Shown in pieces: positions 35,962-48,564 of a DNA stretch of 64,000 bases. The translations under genes were made by a program, and so were the position numbers. Location of the stretch: NCBI GenBank assembly GCA_000727475.1, contig KL647290.1, positions 4,537,736 through 4,601,735 on the forward strand, read 5' to 3'. A model generated the notes under the pieces. That model was not told the DNA's origin, searched no databases, and saw only the letters and a program-made list of their open reading frames with translations. Each line of letters begins with the position of its first letter. Position 1 is the stretch's first letter. The DNA comes from Sarcocystis neurona (taxonomy: Eukaryota; Apicomplexa; Conoidasida; Eucoccidiorida; Sarcocystidae).

Positions 35962-38900
35962 ATGAAACTGACGAACGAGGAAGAGGCGGTGGTGCGCCGG
36001 CTGGAGCAGTTGGAGTTGGCCAACAAAGCGCGAGAAGCAGAGGAATTTCTTGAACGTGTTGAAGATGTCCACGCAACAGTTAAGGGCCTGATCGACGGTA
36101 CAGTTGACGCGGCAGAACTCGAGAGGCAGCACCAGCGCGAAGTCTTGCGTAAGCGCGCGAAGGAGATACGCAAGGAGGTCAGCGCGACGAATTTCCTACA
36201 GAGTGCAGCTTGGCAAACCTTTCTTTCGCTTCTTCCTAGATGGAGCGCGGTGGTGGAAACCATTTAGCGCATAAGGAAGTAGACCTACATACAGACAACT
36301 AAGTATAGCGAAGCCGTCATTTTTACGTGAAACAGCAAGACAGGCAGCTTCCTTTTGGGTGCTGTCCCACTGACACGTTCGTGGTCCCGCAATGTGAACA
36401 AACCTTTTCCATATATCCGAAAAGTGCGAAGGTATGAACACACACGGAATGAATATATATTGGTACAAATAAGGGTGAGGCCGTCTGGAAAGATAAGTGT
36501 AGACGTCTGCCATATGCACTTTGGCTCCCGCAAGCGGGTGCCTAGCGCCACACAGGAGCTGGTGCCTCATCTTGAACAGGAGCTGTAAAAGGTCAAAGCA
36601 AACATATATACGCTGCTGAAAACGGGACTCTTTACAAGAGTCGGCTCCTTGCTACCGGTGACTCTGCTCCTCTTTGTACAGTTCATTACAGCAACAGCCT
36701 TCGTTTCCTCGGAGAAACTTCCTGAGGCTCACAGTGTATGACTTTCGCCACAGCGGCAACACATGCAAAGCAGAACCAGTTGGGAAGCACGTGAACATAC
36801 GCTATAGTGTAGGTAGGCTCACACGTGTAGGCCTGAGAGGATTCTACGTAAATACTTGCGCACACATTCATCTGCCTGCGGGCGTGTCCATGCGTGTCCA
36901 CTAGCATACGCGTTCGCACACTGATGTACACCGGTCCAGACAGCAGGACACACAATCCAGCATGTGTCCAAGTACGTCTTCATATTCGCCTCTGCAGACA
37001 GCGACCGTGCAATCTGCGAAGTCTGAGCTGAAACAAACACCGCCACGTGCGGCCGTCTAAGTATTTCAGAGTTCAACGTAAAAAAAAACGCATTTCTGCT
37101 GTTTTTGTTGCGTCAAGAGCTGCAGCCTTCGAGATCGCCTTGTATACACAATGGGTTAAAACAATTCTGCTTGCCTTTCTCCTGTACTCGCTTGTATCTG
37201 AAACCGTCAAGGGGCACAACAAGAAATGGTACCAATGTCCAGGCATCACAGCCCGTAGGGCTTTCCGTTTGCTCCGCCGATTCAGATGTTTCTTCTCACT
37301 GTTCTGGCCTGTGCTCTCAGATAACGATATTTATCTTTGACGCGGCCTTTCCTTCTGCGTCCGTTGCTCCTTCTCCTTTTGCTTCGCCCTCCTCTGATTA
37401 TGGCTTCTATTTATCTGCGTCTGATTTACTGCAGCAACCTCTCATGTGTCGCACTATGCGGCTCCTACTGCCACTCGTGGCCGCTTGTGCTGCTGCTTGT
37501 GAATGCTCCTGTTCGCACGACTCAGGGCTTCGTTGTGGCACTAAGTACCGATGAAAACGGCGACTCTTGCTGTCTTTACGCAGTGTTCTGCACGAAGTTG
37601 ACGCGTAGCGCACTGCTTCCTTCATTTGAGAAGCATCTCTTCGGATTGTCGTAGAGACTGCAGAAACACCGCTGTGGTAGACGTGGGTCGCTTTGCATAC
37701 GTATTGCAAATTATACGATGTAGCTGTCAAAGTAAACCAGAAGCCTCTGCATCACCCTGAAGCACACCCATGTAGTGAGCATCGAGAGAACAATCTGGAC
37801 AGCTGATCACTGTCGAAGAGGACCCGTACAGAAGTTTCCCTCACGCAGGAAATATTGTGTATGTACACAGACATGTACATGCAATATGTAAAGGTCGGTT
37901 CACGGAAGCCGTTGTTCGCAGAGACGTGTGCAAACTCAATACATATGCGAGCCACTCTCACACAGAGAATAATCTTTAGGCTTAGTACTACGCAGAACCA
38001 CCTGTGCGTATACATCCTTGCTGATGCCAAGAAACACACACACTGCCGTAACTTATGATTTATCTGCCGGTATTTATGCACGGGTGAGACAAAGTGTACA
38101 CGCTGCGACCATAGGATAAGCACGTCGCGACGCGCTTTTCTCGTCGAACCACCGAATGTGTATGCAGCTGGGTTGACGCGGCGGTGCCTCCGTAGACCGT
38201 TGTAGAGGACGCGCCTGTCTGCATATGTTTTCCTGCAGAAGCCGGGTGTGCTTCCATCGTTGGAACGACTCACAGTTGTATTCATTGGGGGATCTCCTCG
38301 TTCACAGAATATACATACGTAGTATACACGAAAACGCGAGTAATACGTATCAGCAGAGTTGTGCCTCCACGTATCGTTATGTGTACTGCATATCTATCAA
38401 CCCATCTGTCTCTCTTGACTTCATGTAGTGCGTTTATGAAGATACGTGTGAGTCTGAGTCATTTTTCACGTATTTTCCTGCTCCCGTGTCGTGCGCCCAG
38501 GAAGCGGCAGCGCGTGTCCGCAATGAGCTGCGTATGGGCCGCGCAGGAAAAGGGGAAGGCAAGAGACCGTACACGTATTTTTGTCGATTTTGTTTAGTGG
38601 AATATGAAGTAGAAGATCTTCGCTGCTGCAATCGCTGCGGGCGAGAGCTGCAGACACGGGCGGAGCGAGTAGCGGAGCTGCAGCAGCGGGTACAGCAGCT
38701 GAAGGGGGAAAAGCAGCAACACATCTCTCGCAAAGCGCGGTGGCGACGATGGCTCCAAACGAAAAAGATTGTGAGATCTTCACGTTTAGTTGTCGATTAC
38801 GCTGCATGGGAACGGTGGGAGCCGTCAACGGATGAAGAAGAGAAGGAAAGTGAGCCCCCCGTCACACCGGCAGACGACGCGAATTTCCAGGCACTGGAAC

Positions 38901-41900
38901 AAGATCTTCAAGCATCCGCGCGCAGCCGAGCAGGGAGAAGAACCGCAGCACTCCGATGTAAAGAGAGGGGTAACACTCTTTTCAAAAGTGGGGACTGGCT
39001 AGGTGCCCTTCAAGCTTATGAAGAGGGGCTAGAACAGGCGAAAGATGTGAAAGAGCTTTGGACGAATAAATGTCTCGTGCTGCTAAAAATGCAACAATAC
39101 GAAGAAGCACATCAAGCAGCGACACGTCTCCTCGAATACTGCGAGATTTTCGAAGACGGGTATGTGGGCCAGCCGTAGGCTCAGACACTCGAGCTCCGAG
39201 TTCGTCGAACGAGGGTGACGAGTTGTGTCATTCCAGAAGAAAATAAGCACTTTGTGCAACTCCACCATGGGAGCATTTGCCTCCGTGTCTACAGCTCCTC
39301 TCCATAGAGAGATGCTCATAAATACGTGCGTATACGTGTAGTTCTACGTAGTAGGTAAATGCGTGGCGAGGTGCAGCTTAATCGAAAAAAGCAGTAGCAA
39401 GACGAATCCTTCATGCTTCCTAAGTCCTAGAGGCTTGTGAATTAGGCGCGCGGTACGAGACCGAAGCGGGGTCTGCGTGGAGCACGGATTTCGGCTGACA
39501 CTCTTGGCGACACTAGAGGGCGTTCACGCGTAGGGCAATCCTAGGCAGAAGTAGTCACCCCGTCAATGGCATGTGTGCTGCAAGCCCGTGACTTTGACTT
39601 GATTCACAAAGAGATACACAGGACCTGGAGACGTATACGCGAGCGGATATATGGACTATATACTCGGTTGCTGTGGTAGATGCGTAGCGTCTTCTAACGT
39701 GTCTGCGACACCGGTAAATGTCCAAGTGAACGGCTGCAACGTACCGTGTTCGTCTCCTTTTGTTGCTGCGCTTCTTCCGCCTTAGATACACCCTGTCGGC
39801 TGATGCGTGCTTTAAAGCTTATTCCAGAAGAGCACTAGCGAACAGAGCACTGCGGCGCTTTGATGATGCTCTCGCGGACTTGCAACAAGCAGCAGAGCTG
39901 CAGCCTAACGACAAGCAGGTGCAGCAACTGCTGCACCAGACGCACCAGCAGGTGCAGCAGTTGCAACACTTAGAGCAATTGCAGCGGCTTTCAGAGGAAA
40001 AATCATGCGAAGCAAAAAAGGAGAATCTGAACGCCCTGCGCCAAAGAAACAAATTTCCTCGTGCTCAGGAAGTACCGGAGGCGACGGATGAAGACGGAGA
40101 AAGGCGTCTGCTGCACCACCAGGAAGCACAGCAAGAGAGGGCTCTGCAACCAGCAGAAGCGCTCTGTATAACAGCAGAAACAGCTGAGGCGGGAGCATTC
40201 GATGCCGTAGCAACAACAGCAGCAGCAGTGACGTTAGCAGCACCACCGCTGATCCGTGAAACAGAAGCAGGCACATCATTACCAGCGGCTGCAGGAGAAG
40301 GATCAATATCGTCGAAGGCAGCAGATGCTGGAGGACGTGGAAAAAAGTGTAAAGAACCAGCAGAAAAGCCAGTCGCAGCGTCCGCCATTGACAAAGGTGA
40401 AGGCGGTGTTGCTCTGGAGCGACAGCGCAAAAGTAGTAATACACCCCCAGTAGGAGACGAGACTCTAATCCACACAGCAGGTAGCAACCAGCCAACGTCA
40501 GCAGCAACGCCTGCGTCTTCTCCTCCCTCTCCGCATGCAAACAGCAAGGAGCAAAACGGAGAAAAAATGTTCTTTGCTGCCGCCTCTCGCTCTCCCTCCT
40601 CTTCATCGAATGCAGAGCACGCAGCAGGAGTTCCAGAAAAAAGAGCAGCGAGTGCTGCTCTAGCTGCAGCACCGTCCACTTCAGACACAAGCAGTTTCTC
40701 ACGTGCTGACCTCTCCCGTACACACTCTATTTTGGCTGCTTCTGCTACTGCTGCAGATACTTCTGCACCTACTGGTGCAGCTTGTCAAGCTGCGTTCCCC
40801 GATATCCAGCTACCAACAAAGAAACCAAACGGCGTAAAGGCAGTACGTCCTTCTCCTCCTCACTCGCTGCTGCCTGCTGTCGCTGTCGCCTCACCGACAA
40901 CGGCGTCAAATGCTGCCGAGGCTCTAAAAGAGTTACAGCGCGTGCTGTATCCGGCAGCAGCTGCCGGATCCTTCGTTGCCATCGACCCCCCGTGTCTCAC
41001 TGCTGCCCTGCAACTACTGAAGTTTCTGCCTGTGAAGCTGGCTTTTTGCTGTTCCGCTCTACCCCAGGCTACTGCTGGCGCCAGCGACGAGAGCAGTAAA
41101 CGCGGCAGCAACAGGAGTAGCAGCACTGTTAGCTGCAGCAGCGAGACTGTGCAACTGAGATCCCGCAGCACTGCAGAGATGGAGAGCAGGACCGAGGATG
41201 AAGAGAAGCAAGGGGAGGGAAAGTGCAGAGAGTCGCAGAGTGGGCAACCACCGAACGCACACAAAACATTTTTAGATATTTGCATTGCTGATCTTCGCAG
41301 GGGCGCCTTGCGCGTGCGTCGGCAGCGTCGTGAGAAGGCAGAAGCCGCAGCTACTACGGTGCAGATAAGCGGTCACGGACCAGAAGGAACAGCTGCACAG
41401 GAGGAAGCAACACCGAAAAATGATGAAGAAGCTGCAGAAAAGAAGCTTCCTTTGCCTCCGCACACTGGCTTGGGCCTTTTCCCGAATGCGTGCTTTCCTG
41501 CACTGCAACTTTTGCACAGTGTCTGCTTTGTAGAAGAGGAAAGCGACAACATCAGAAGCTCCGATGAGCAAAGCAGCAGCACAGTGAAGTGCAATTGTCG
41601 CAGCGATACGACAGATGACACAAGCAGCACCGCCGCCATCAGCGAGGCCAGCAACGGCAGAAGCCATGTCAACAGCAACAGTAGCAACAGCTGTGCTGCG
41701 AATGATGCAACACCGCCGTGGCTTCTAGAGGTGTGTGAGGCTGCTACGCCTTATTTGCTGACTATCACCAGTGAGTTGCTCCACCTGTTTGTGCTCGACA
41801 GTCGATCAACCGTGCCCACCACTGGAACCGCAACCGCAACAGCACCAACAGCAGAGTCCGAAGGCTCCAGGTACTGCGGTTGCCATTCAGGTTACAAGGT

Positions 41901-44900
41901 CGTATCCCACCTCGACTATCACAAACGCAGCGGCAGCTGCGCTGTGCGTCCACAAGCTGCTGCCGATACAAATGCAGACGAAAAAACACTGTCAGCAGAT
42001 GCTTCTTCCCATTGCTGCGCGTGGGGCGCATGTGCTACTGCTCTAGCTACTTCTATGTCCCTGCTGCAACAACTCTCTGTGGCGCCTCTCACGCGTAGAA
42101 AAATGGCAGAACAACTCCAGCGCAACAGCGATGGACGTGGTGTGTTGCTCGGCATTCCACCTCTGCTCCTGTGCTGCTCCTATGAGGCCTCAGGACCGGC
42201 AACAGCCGCAGGAGCAGCAGCTGCAGCGAGCTGGCCGTTCTCGAGGCAGGATGCACTAACACGTGCAGCCGAAGATGTATCAGCTTCTTCTTGTCCGCTT
42301 CTTCCCGTATGCTCATCGAGTACACAACGTAGTAACCGGCAGAAGGACACTGAACAATTGGCTGCTGCTGTGTTGGCGGAAAGACGCCTGCAGCAGGCGA
42401 GGAGAGACGCAGGAGCCGTGCTATGCAACTTGCTGTTGGAACAAGCGGTGTTGCAACAGCTGCTACCGCAGCGACAGGAAGGTGGGAAATCAGGCAAGAA
42501 CCAGCTGCCGCCGTCAGTGGGAGACATGCAACGGCAGCTTGGTACCAAGACACAACAGCAGCACGTGAGTCGCATGTTGCAGCAGCACCAGAGTTCACCG
42601 CAGCAGCTGCTTCTAGAGGATGGCGGTGAGGACGTCGTCGTCGATGTGCGTAGTGTACTGCGGTTTCTGCTGAGGGAACGTCTGCAGGCTCTTCTGCAGA
42701 GAGAGCAGCTGCTGCAGCAAGCGGAAGAGGCAACAGCCGCTCTCTCTGAGCAGTTGGTGTGTGGTGCGCGCCCACTAGATTTGCTTTCATCGCTCTGGAA
42801 GCAGGCAGTTCTTATGCAGCAGCATCGGCAGCGTGACACTCGCACGACGAGCAGTAGGAAGCAACAGGATGAAGCCTATCCGTCCAATACTGCACGCAGC
42901 CGTATCAAACATGCCTCTCCCCTGCGCAGCAGCGACAGGGCGCACCACACGGACAGCAGCACACTAGCTGCAGGGGGAGACTGTCTGTCTATACAGCGCT
43001 CACACAGACCTGCTGCCGTTTCACACACGGAACATATAATAAGCACACTGCTGCTTTCTACAGAGGAATTAGGGGAACTCGAAGCGCATGCAAAGGTCCG
43101 CGCAACTACTACGGACCGTAGGGCTGAGGACCCGCTGCTGGAGGAGGCGCAGCAGGCACTGGACATCATTACTAATTTGGGGCGCTCGTCTGCCGGGCGC
43201 ACATTTGTTCTGAAACACCTGCAGCTGGAGTTGCTGCAATTGCTGGCGGTCAGCGGTCATGCTGCAGCGGAAGGAGAAGCGCCTGAAACACATAGGGACC
43301 GGCTCAGCCGCGCGCTGAGCGTCGTAGAGAATTCCCAGCAGCAGCCGTTTCAACAGCAGCAGCATTTGAATGCCGTAGAGTTGTTGCGGGAGCTTCTAAC
43401 ACCGCCGGGATGCAGCAGAAGCCGCAGTGGGAGATTTGTACAAGCAGTCGATGTGCTAGGCTTGCTGCTGAACCTCACTTCCTCGTCTGCGGTTCCTGGA
43501 GTTCCATCTCGTTTATCTTTCGCTGCACAAGCACAGCGGCAGCAAGCCGCATCCACTGGTGCGGAAGAGTTGACGATTCTGCAGCAGCAGCTGCTGCTCA
43601 GCGGAGGGACACAGCTTGGCGTGCTGCCACTGCTGCTCCCTTTTATCGACAGGGTGACAGAAGAGCAGCAAGAAAGGCTTTGGGATGGGCAAAGAGCAAC
43701 AGGCCCAGCAGGCGTGCATGCGTCCCCGGCGATCAAAGCGAGCCCCGCATATCTTGCAGGCCTTAGGAGTCTCACTGTAGTCAGTCGTCTGGTAGCAGCA
43801 GCCGGTACCGTTGCAGGGCAGTCAGCGGCTACAGTAGCAGCCCCAACAGCGGCAGCATTCAGAGTTGAAGAAAGTGCACCGCAACAAGAGCAAAAGCTTC
43901 AAAAGAAGTTGCTGCTTCTGCCTGCCTGGCAGCGCTGGCGGCCGTGCGCAGCAGCAGCCACGCACCAGAAGCAGGTGCCTGCTGGAGCACCTTCAGGGCA
44001 GGCGAACTCTACGACTATAACCCAGCACCGTGACTTAGTGGAATGTCTGCTGCCACGTATTCTGAAACTGCTAACGCCGCCAAACAAGCAGCAGCAGCAG
44101 CCATACCGGGAGAACCGGCCGCACCAGCAGCAGCAGCCTCCAGCTACGCAGCAGCAGGGATCAGCAGAGCACGACAGAGCAGCGTGGGGGGAGCTGCAGA
44201 ACGCTTCTCTACTCGTGCTGTGCGCTTTAGCTAATCTAAATGTGACTTGTCTGCTCGAGACAGCAGCGGCAACTACTCTTGCTACTCCGTTCGGTGCTTC
44301 CAGCTATTCCACTGCAGTCCCGGCGTCACCAGAGAGCGCCACTGGCGGGGGGAGCACCAGCATACAAGAACAAGAGCAGCAGCAGACGCAGCAACAGAAG
44401 CAGGAGGCAGACAAACTTCAGCAACGGCAGAAACAGGAGCAAGCGTATAGTCAGTGCAACAACGCTTTACAAGAAATGGGCAAGGTCATCTGCAGTTGGT
44501 TGCAAGTACTAAAGCCGCTAGGCTACGCACATCAACGCACGGAAATGCGAGACCCTGTCGCCGTGGCGCGAGGAAATTTGCTCCTCCTTGTAGGGCACCT
44601 TGCGAAGGCGCAAGGCGGTGCGCTGCAGAAGCAGCTCACCAACGAGCAGCAGGGAAGCGCGCCCGCACGGCTCACGCCGCGGGGTGCCGAACAGGCGCAG
44701 TCGCCGCAGCAGTCGCAGACGCAGCTTAACGTTACAAAGGTCGGAAGGACCACTGGCGGAGAAGGACAGGAGGCAGCAAAAGTTGCACCAGCAACACCTG
44801 ATGCAGTAGCAGGAAAAGTAGCGGAAGGGGTAGGAGCACCCCCCCTCGATGTGTTGCACAGGGAACTGGCAGAGCTCGATCTGCGATTGTGTGTTCACTG

Positions 44901-45066
44901 CTGTGTGGAGTCTCTTCGCAAAGATGTAGAGGGGCCGCAGAGGAATGCTGCGATTGCTCTAGCAGCACTCGCGCGCATTGCTAAGTACCGGCCATACATT
45001 GAGGCCCTTAACGGTTTCGAAAGCCTCATGCAAATTGCTGCCCCACAGTTGTTGGGCAGGCGATAG
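35962..45066 (+). CDS. TTC12: TTC12-like TPR/armadillo protein, axonemal dynein assembly factor (~2,051 aa)
   Basis: Exons are 35962-36177, 38501-39159 and 39786-45066. The introns run AAGGAG|GTCAGC to CGTGCGCCCAG (phase 0) and ACGG|GTATGT to TTCCGCCTTAG (phase 2), and phases agree at both. Residues 20-60 match the TTC12 N terminus (EEFLERVEDVHATVKGLI). Residues 100-118 form a C-x2-C-x11-C-x2-C zinc ribbon. TPRs fill about 220-335 (RCKERGNTLFKSGDWLGALQ; the splice joins EDG to YTLSADACFKAY). Armadillo-like helices are scattered through the rest, and the end (NAAIALAALARIAKYRPYIE) matches the TTC12 C terminus. About 1,300 residues are Gln/Ala/Ser-rich insertions; human TTC12 is about 705 aa. 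The family works in the cytoplasm to pre-assemble dynein arms, here presumably for microgamete flagella. The start has A at -3. The zinc ribbon is not known to me in TTC12. Confidence 0.85.
36178..38500 (+). other. Intron 1 of the TTC12-like gene (2.3 kb)
   Basis: A GT-AG intron in phase 0. The 3' end has a pyrimidine tract TTTTTCACGTATTTTCCTGC before CAG. No convincing additional exon was found inside, but one cannot be excluded because of its length. Open frames on both strands inside it look incidental. Confidence 0.6.
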
Positions 45067-45069
45067 GCG

Positions 45070-48000
45070 GACAGCATAGCAAAAAGACCATATGTAATGA
45101 GTGACCTGGCTATGTGTGCGCATACGTATATATATACGTGTGTTTCTACATATATATACCTATGTATGGTGCTGTGTGTCTGTTCGTTGCTGGAGCGGCT
45201 AGTAATGCAGAGCCTCAACCGAGGCTCTCACGACGTTCAGCAGTTTTGCGGAGACAGCTGCTTTCGCCGTTTGCAACGCAGGCGACCGAGGCCACGGATC
45301 CCCTGTGGCCAGGCACATCGGTCAGCGGCACTGCATACGGAAACGAAGGGTTATCTATCCGCCGTACCTGTATGACACATATCCATTTACACATGACCAC
45401 CGATCAACAAGGACGCTCTCAACTCACGAGGCGCACAAGAAAATGCATGTGTATATATATATATATATATGTATACACATGAGCGAATCCACAGACGAGA
45501 TTCTGTAGCGCGCTCTGAGCCTGCACTTGTAGTTTTGTTGCGCGGGTGAAGGTGGGACCTTTTTCTCGTGCGCTCCCGCAGAAGGCGGCAGAAATCCGAG
45601 ACTGCGTGCGTATATTTAGATACACGCAGACAGCTTCCCTGTGTCTGTCGAGCAAAACAAGGGTGTGCCTTGTAATAACGCAGAGAGACGTCTGGACGTG
45701 TGTGACGCAAAACATGTTTCTTTCGAAGCGTGCGTACCGAGAGAATACACTCGTCCGCGTGTTGAAGTGAGGCGCGATATCCATATCAGTGCCCGCCTAC
45801 GTTTGACGCGTACATCTCTTTTCTCCTCATGGTGTCTGCAGTGCCCACGTGCAGGGCCGCGCACTCTCAGACGTTTACGGCTGCACAGCACGGGACTGCG
45901 GTAGAAACTTGATCGATCTGCAGCCTTCGCTTCATCCGGAGTGTGCCACATCATACGATGGTGCTGCAGCCCTCAACGCCTGCTTCGGCTGCTGAGCGGT
46001 ATTCCCCAACAACAGCCTGGGGTAGCGTTGTCTCTGTGTCAGCACTCACCACCGTGAGTGAGTAAGTCCTGCTTGCGACTGCATGCATCTGGTTTTAGTA
46101 CGCATTTTCTGACGCGGAATGCGAGAGGCAGCCGATGTGTAGCCGCCCCCTGCGTTATCAATAGACTACTTCTGACTAGACACACTGGCCCACAAACACG
46201 CACTCCTGTAGTGCCTGCAAGTGGAGGAGCAGATACACATCTGCCTGACACCTTATGCGTACGGACGCATTTCGGGTTGTTTTTGTGACCGTTGCGTACG
46301 GGTGGATGCGCCCACGTTAAGATACACACAAAGTGTAGCTCTGCACCTTTACGCCTCTCCAGCGTACCCCACGTGTATACACATACATATTCTCGCCGTG
46401 ATTTGTGTATATGCCGCACCTGTACGCATCAGATAAACATATACATATATATATACATGTGTATGTACGTATGCATTAATACGGACAGGACCGCATATAT
46501 GTATATGCGTGAGCAGAGGCGTAGTCACTGAGGTAGCTGAAAGGACGCCTGCAGACATTCGTACTCCTTTCGAGATAACAACGTGCCCTGCTGTGACTGT
46601 GTAGGAACGTATTTACATACCTACGTGGGGCCGTGTGTATGCGTGTGATGTGTAGTGGCGTCTTCGGCCAGGCCTGTTTGTAGACGGGTATACTTGCTCC
46701 TGCGTAACTCCACCGGTTTTGTAGCGCAGCGGGCATGAAGAGCAGGACAATAAGAGCAGCAGAAGAGCACCACAATCACAGTTCAAGAGCAGAACTGCTC
46801 TCCACTCATATCGCACGCTCACGACGATGAGACACGCAACCAAAAAGACACGCGCACATATATACATATATATATATATATATGAAGACACGCGTGTCTT
46901 CAACGCGTATGATAGATACGTTCGTAAGTCGACCCGGGAGTAAACCTCTCTCTTCGTCTTGTATGTGGACCGCTCTCTGATCTTCTTCTCCTTTCACTGT
47001 CTTTTTGCTTCCTCTTCCACAACAGATCTATCTCGGTTCGACATTTCTTCTCAAGTGCCTTCTGCTTCCCTTTCCCCTGTTTTTTGTACACAGCTTCTGT
47101 GTGCTCTGCTGCTGCCCTACGTGTGTGACTCTCTTCTTCTTGTTCTCCCTTGCTTCCTTCTCTGTTGGGGGGGGAACGTTGTCCTCGCTTCCCACGCATG
47201 CGGCATGCGCAGGCTTCTTCCTTCTCCGCAACGAACACCTTTTCTTTAATCTTCTTCCTCTCCCTCCACGCCGACCGCGCGTTTCGGAACGCGCGGCACC
47301 GGCCACGCCACTTCTGCCGGAGAGTCTGTCTCAAACTGCAGCAGCTGCAGCAGCAACTCACAGAAACGCCTCAGCAACAGCCATGACTACGGCAGCATCA
47401 GCAGCAGTCTAGGATACATACATCGCAGCAGCACTAGCAACGGCAACAGAGGTGCTGCAGTGCCGCAGTCCCTGCTCCACCAGCAGCAGCAGGGGAGACA
47501 CCGAACTCCAGGTGAAGTAACAGAGACGCAGCGGCGGCGACAACAGCGCAGCAGCAGCAATTAAACCGCAGCAGTGGCCACAAGGACACGGCAACACAGA
47601 GAGCCGAGAGGAGAAGGAGGAGGAGCAGCAGTAACAGCAAGAACAGCAGCGACAAGAGGAGCCTGACAGACAGAGCGCGCGCGTGGCCGTTCCCACGCGT
47701 ACCGACATTTCAGGTGCAGAAGCGTGTACAGCAGAAAAGTGCGTATATTCCCACTTCCTTCAGATATTAATTCAAGCATAGATGCACACGTGTATATGTA
47801 TAATTTTGGAATTCCCTGCATCTCTATGTTTCCTCTAATAGATACATATATATATATGTACAGAGGGAGACACGTGTGCGTGCCGTGTCTGTTGCTAGCC
47901 CGATGGTTTTTGTGGAAACGTTTACTTCTTCTCCACACACTCCCCGTACTATCGCCCACTGTTTGTCCTTCGCCTGACTTCTTTTCTGCTCCTGTTGTAC

Positions 48001-48560
48001 CTCTGGCCTTCTTTTCGAGAGTTCATGCATCAGGTATGTGTGAGCTACTACGGGTGACCACGCGTCACTCCTTGCCAAGCAGCCATGGCCCCTGTCGCGC
48101 GTCTGCAGCTGCTGCGTCACTAAAGCTGCGACAGCAAAACCTTCTTCCGTCGTCAAGGCCCACCCTCACGCGTTTCTGCAATATCTACGTGCGTGTTGAT
48201 CTTATGGAAGGTCACCAGCAAGAAATTAGGCGTTTTGCTGTTCGTCCGGTCGCAGGCGTTCTCTCGCGGCGCTTCTGTCGTGCAGCAATGCGAGCAGCAG
48301 GAGGACAAAGAGGAGGAGGAATGCCACTCTTGCCAAGATGGAGGAACAAGTGGATAAAGCGACAACACGGCAGGGGACTGGGATGCGTCCTGTTGAAGGA
48401 CGATGCAGCAGAGTCATGTGAGGAAGAAGAGCGGTCGTCACATAAGCCGCTCCCGCCGAGCCGACTTGTTGCAGGCGGCAAGGGAGTTACGGAAGGTGGA
48501 AATCTTCTGCCTGGGACTGCTAGGCAGATGGGCGCCCTCTTGCAGAGGAAGACAAACGCC
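45070..48560. other. No firm gene; repeats and pyrimidine-rich DNA
   Basis: TA microsatellites near 45450-45480, 46435-46465 and 46857-46885. A strongly pyrimidine-rich plus strand at 46.97-47.28 kb gives a Lys/Arg/Glu-rich minus frame by composition alone. A short CAG cluster lies at 47.35-47.67 kb. I call no gene. Confidence 0.45.
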
Positions 48561-48564
48561 TGCT

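Noticed and set aside
39905..40723. 272-codon minus-strand Leu/Cys-rich ORF opposite the TTC12-like gene
   Set aside because: It is the complement of GCA/CAG repeat coding on the plus strand; its composition is Leu/Leu/Cys and no domain is present.
42089..42845. Minus-strand ORFs of 221-233 codons
   Set aside because: They are mirror frames of the plus-strand repeat-rich exon, which has conserved armadillo-like helices.
46900..47361. 153-codon Lys/Arg/Glu-rich minus-strand ORF
   Set aside because: It is produced by a CT-rich plus strand. There are no splice sites or motif, and the plus frame is equally open.
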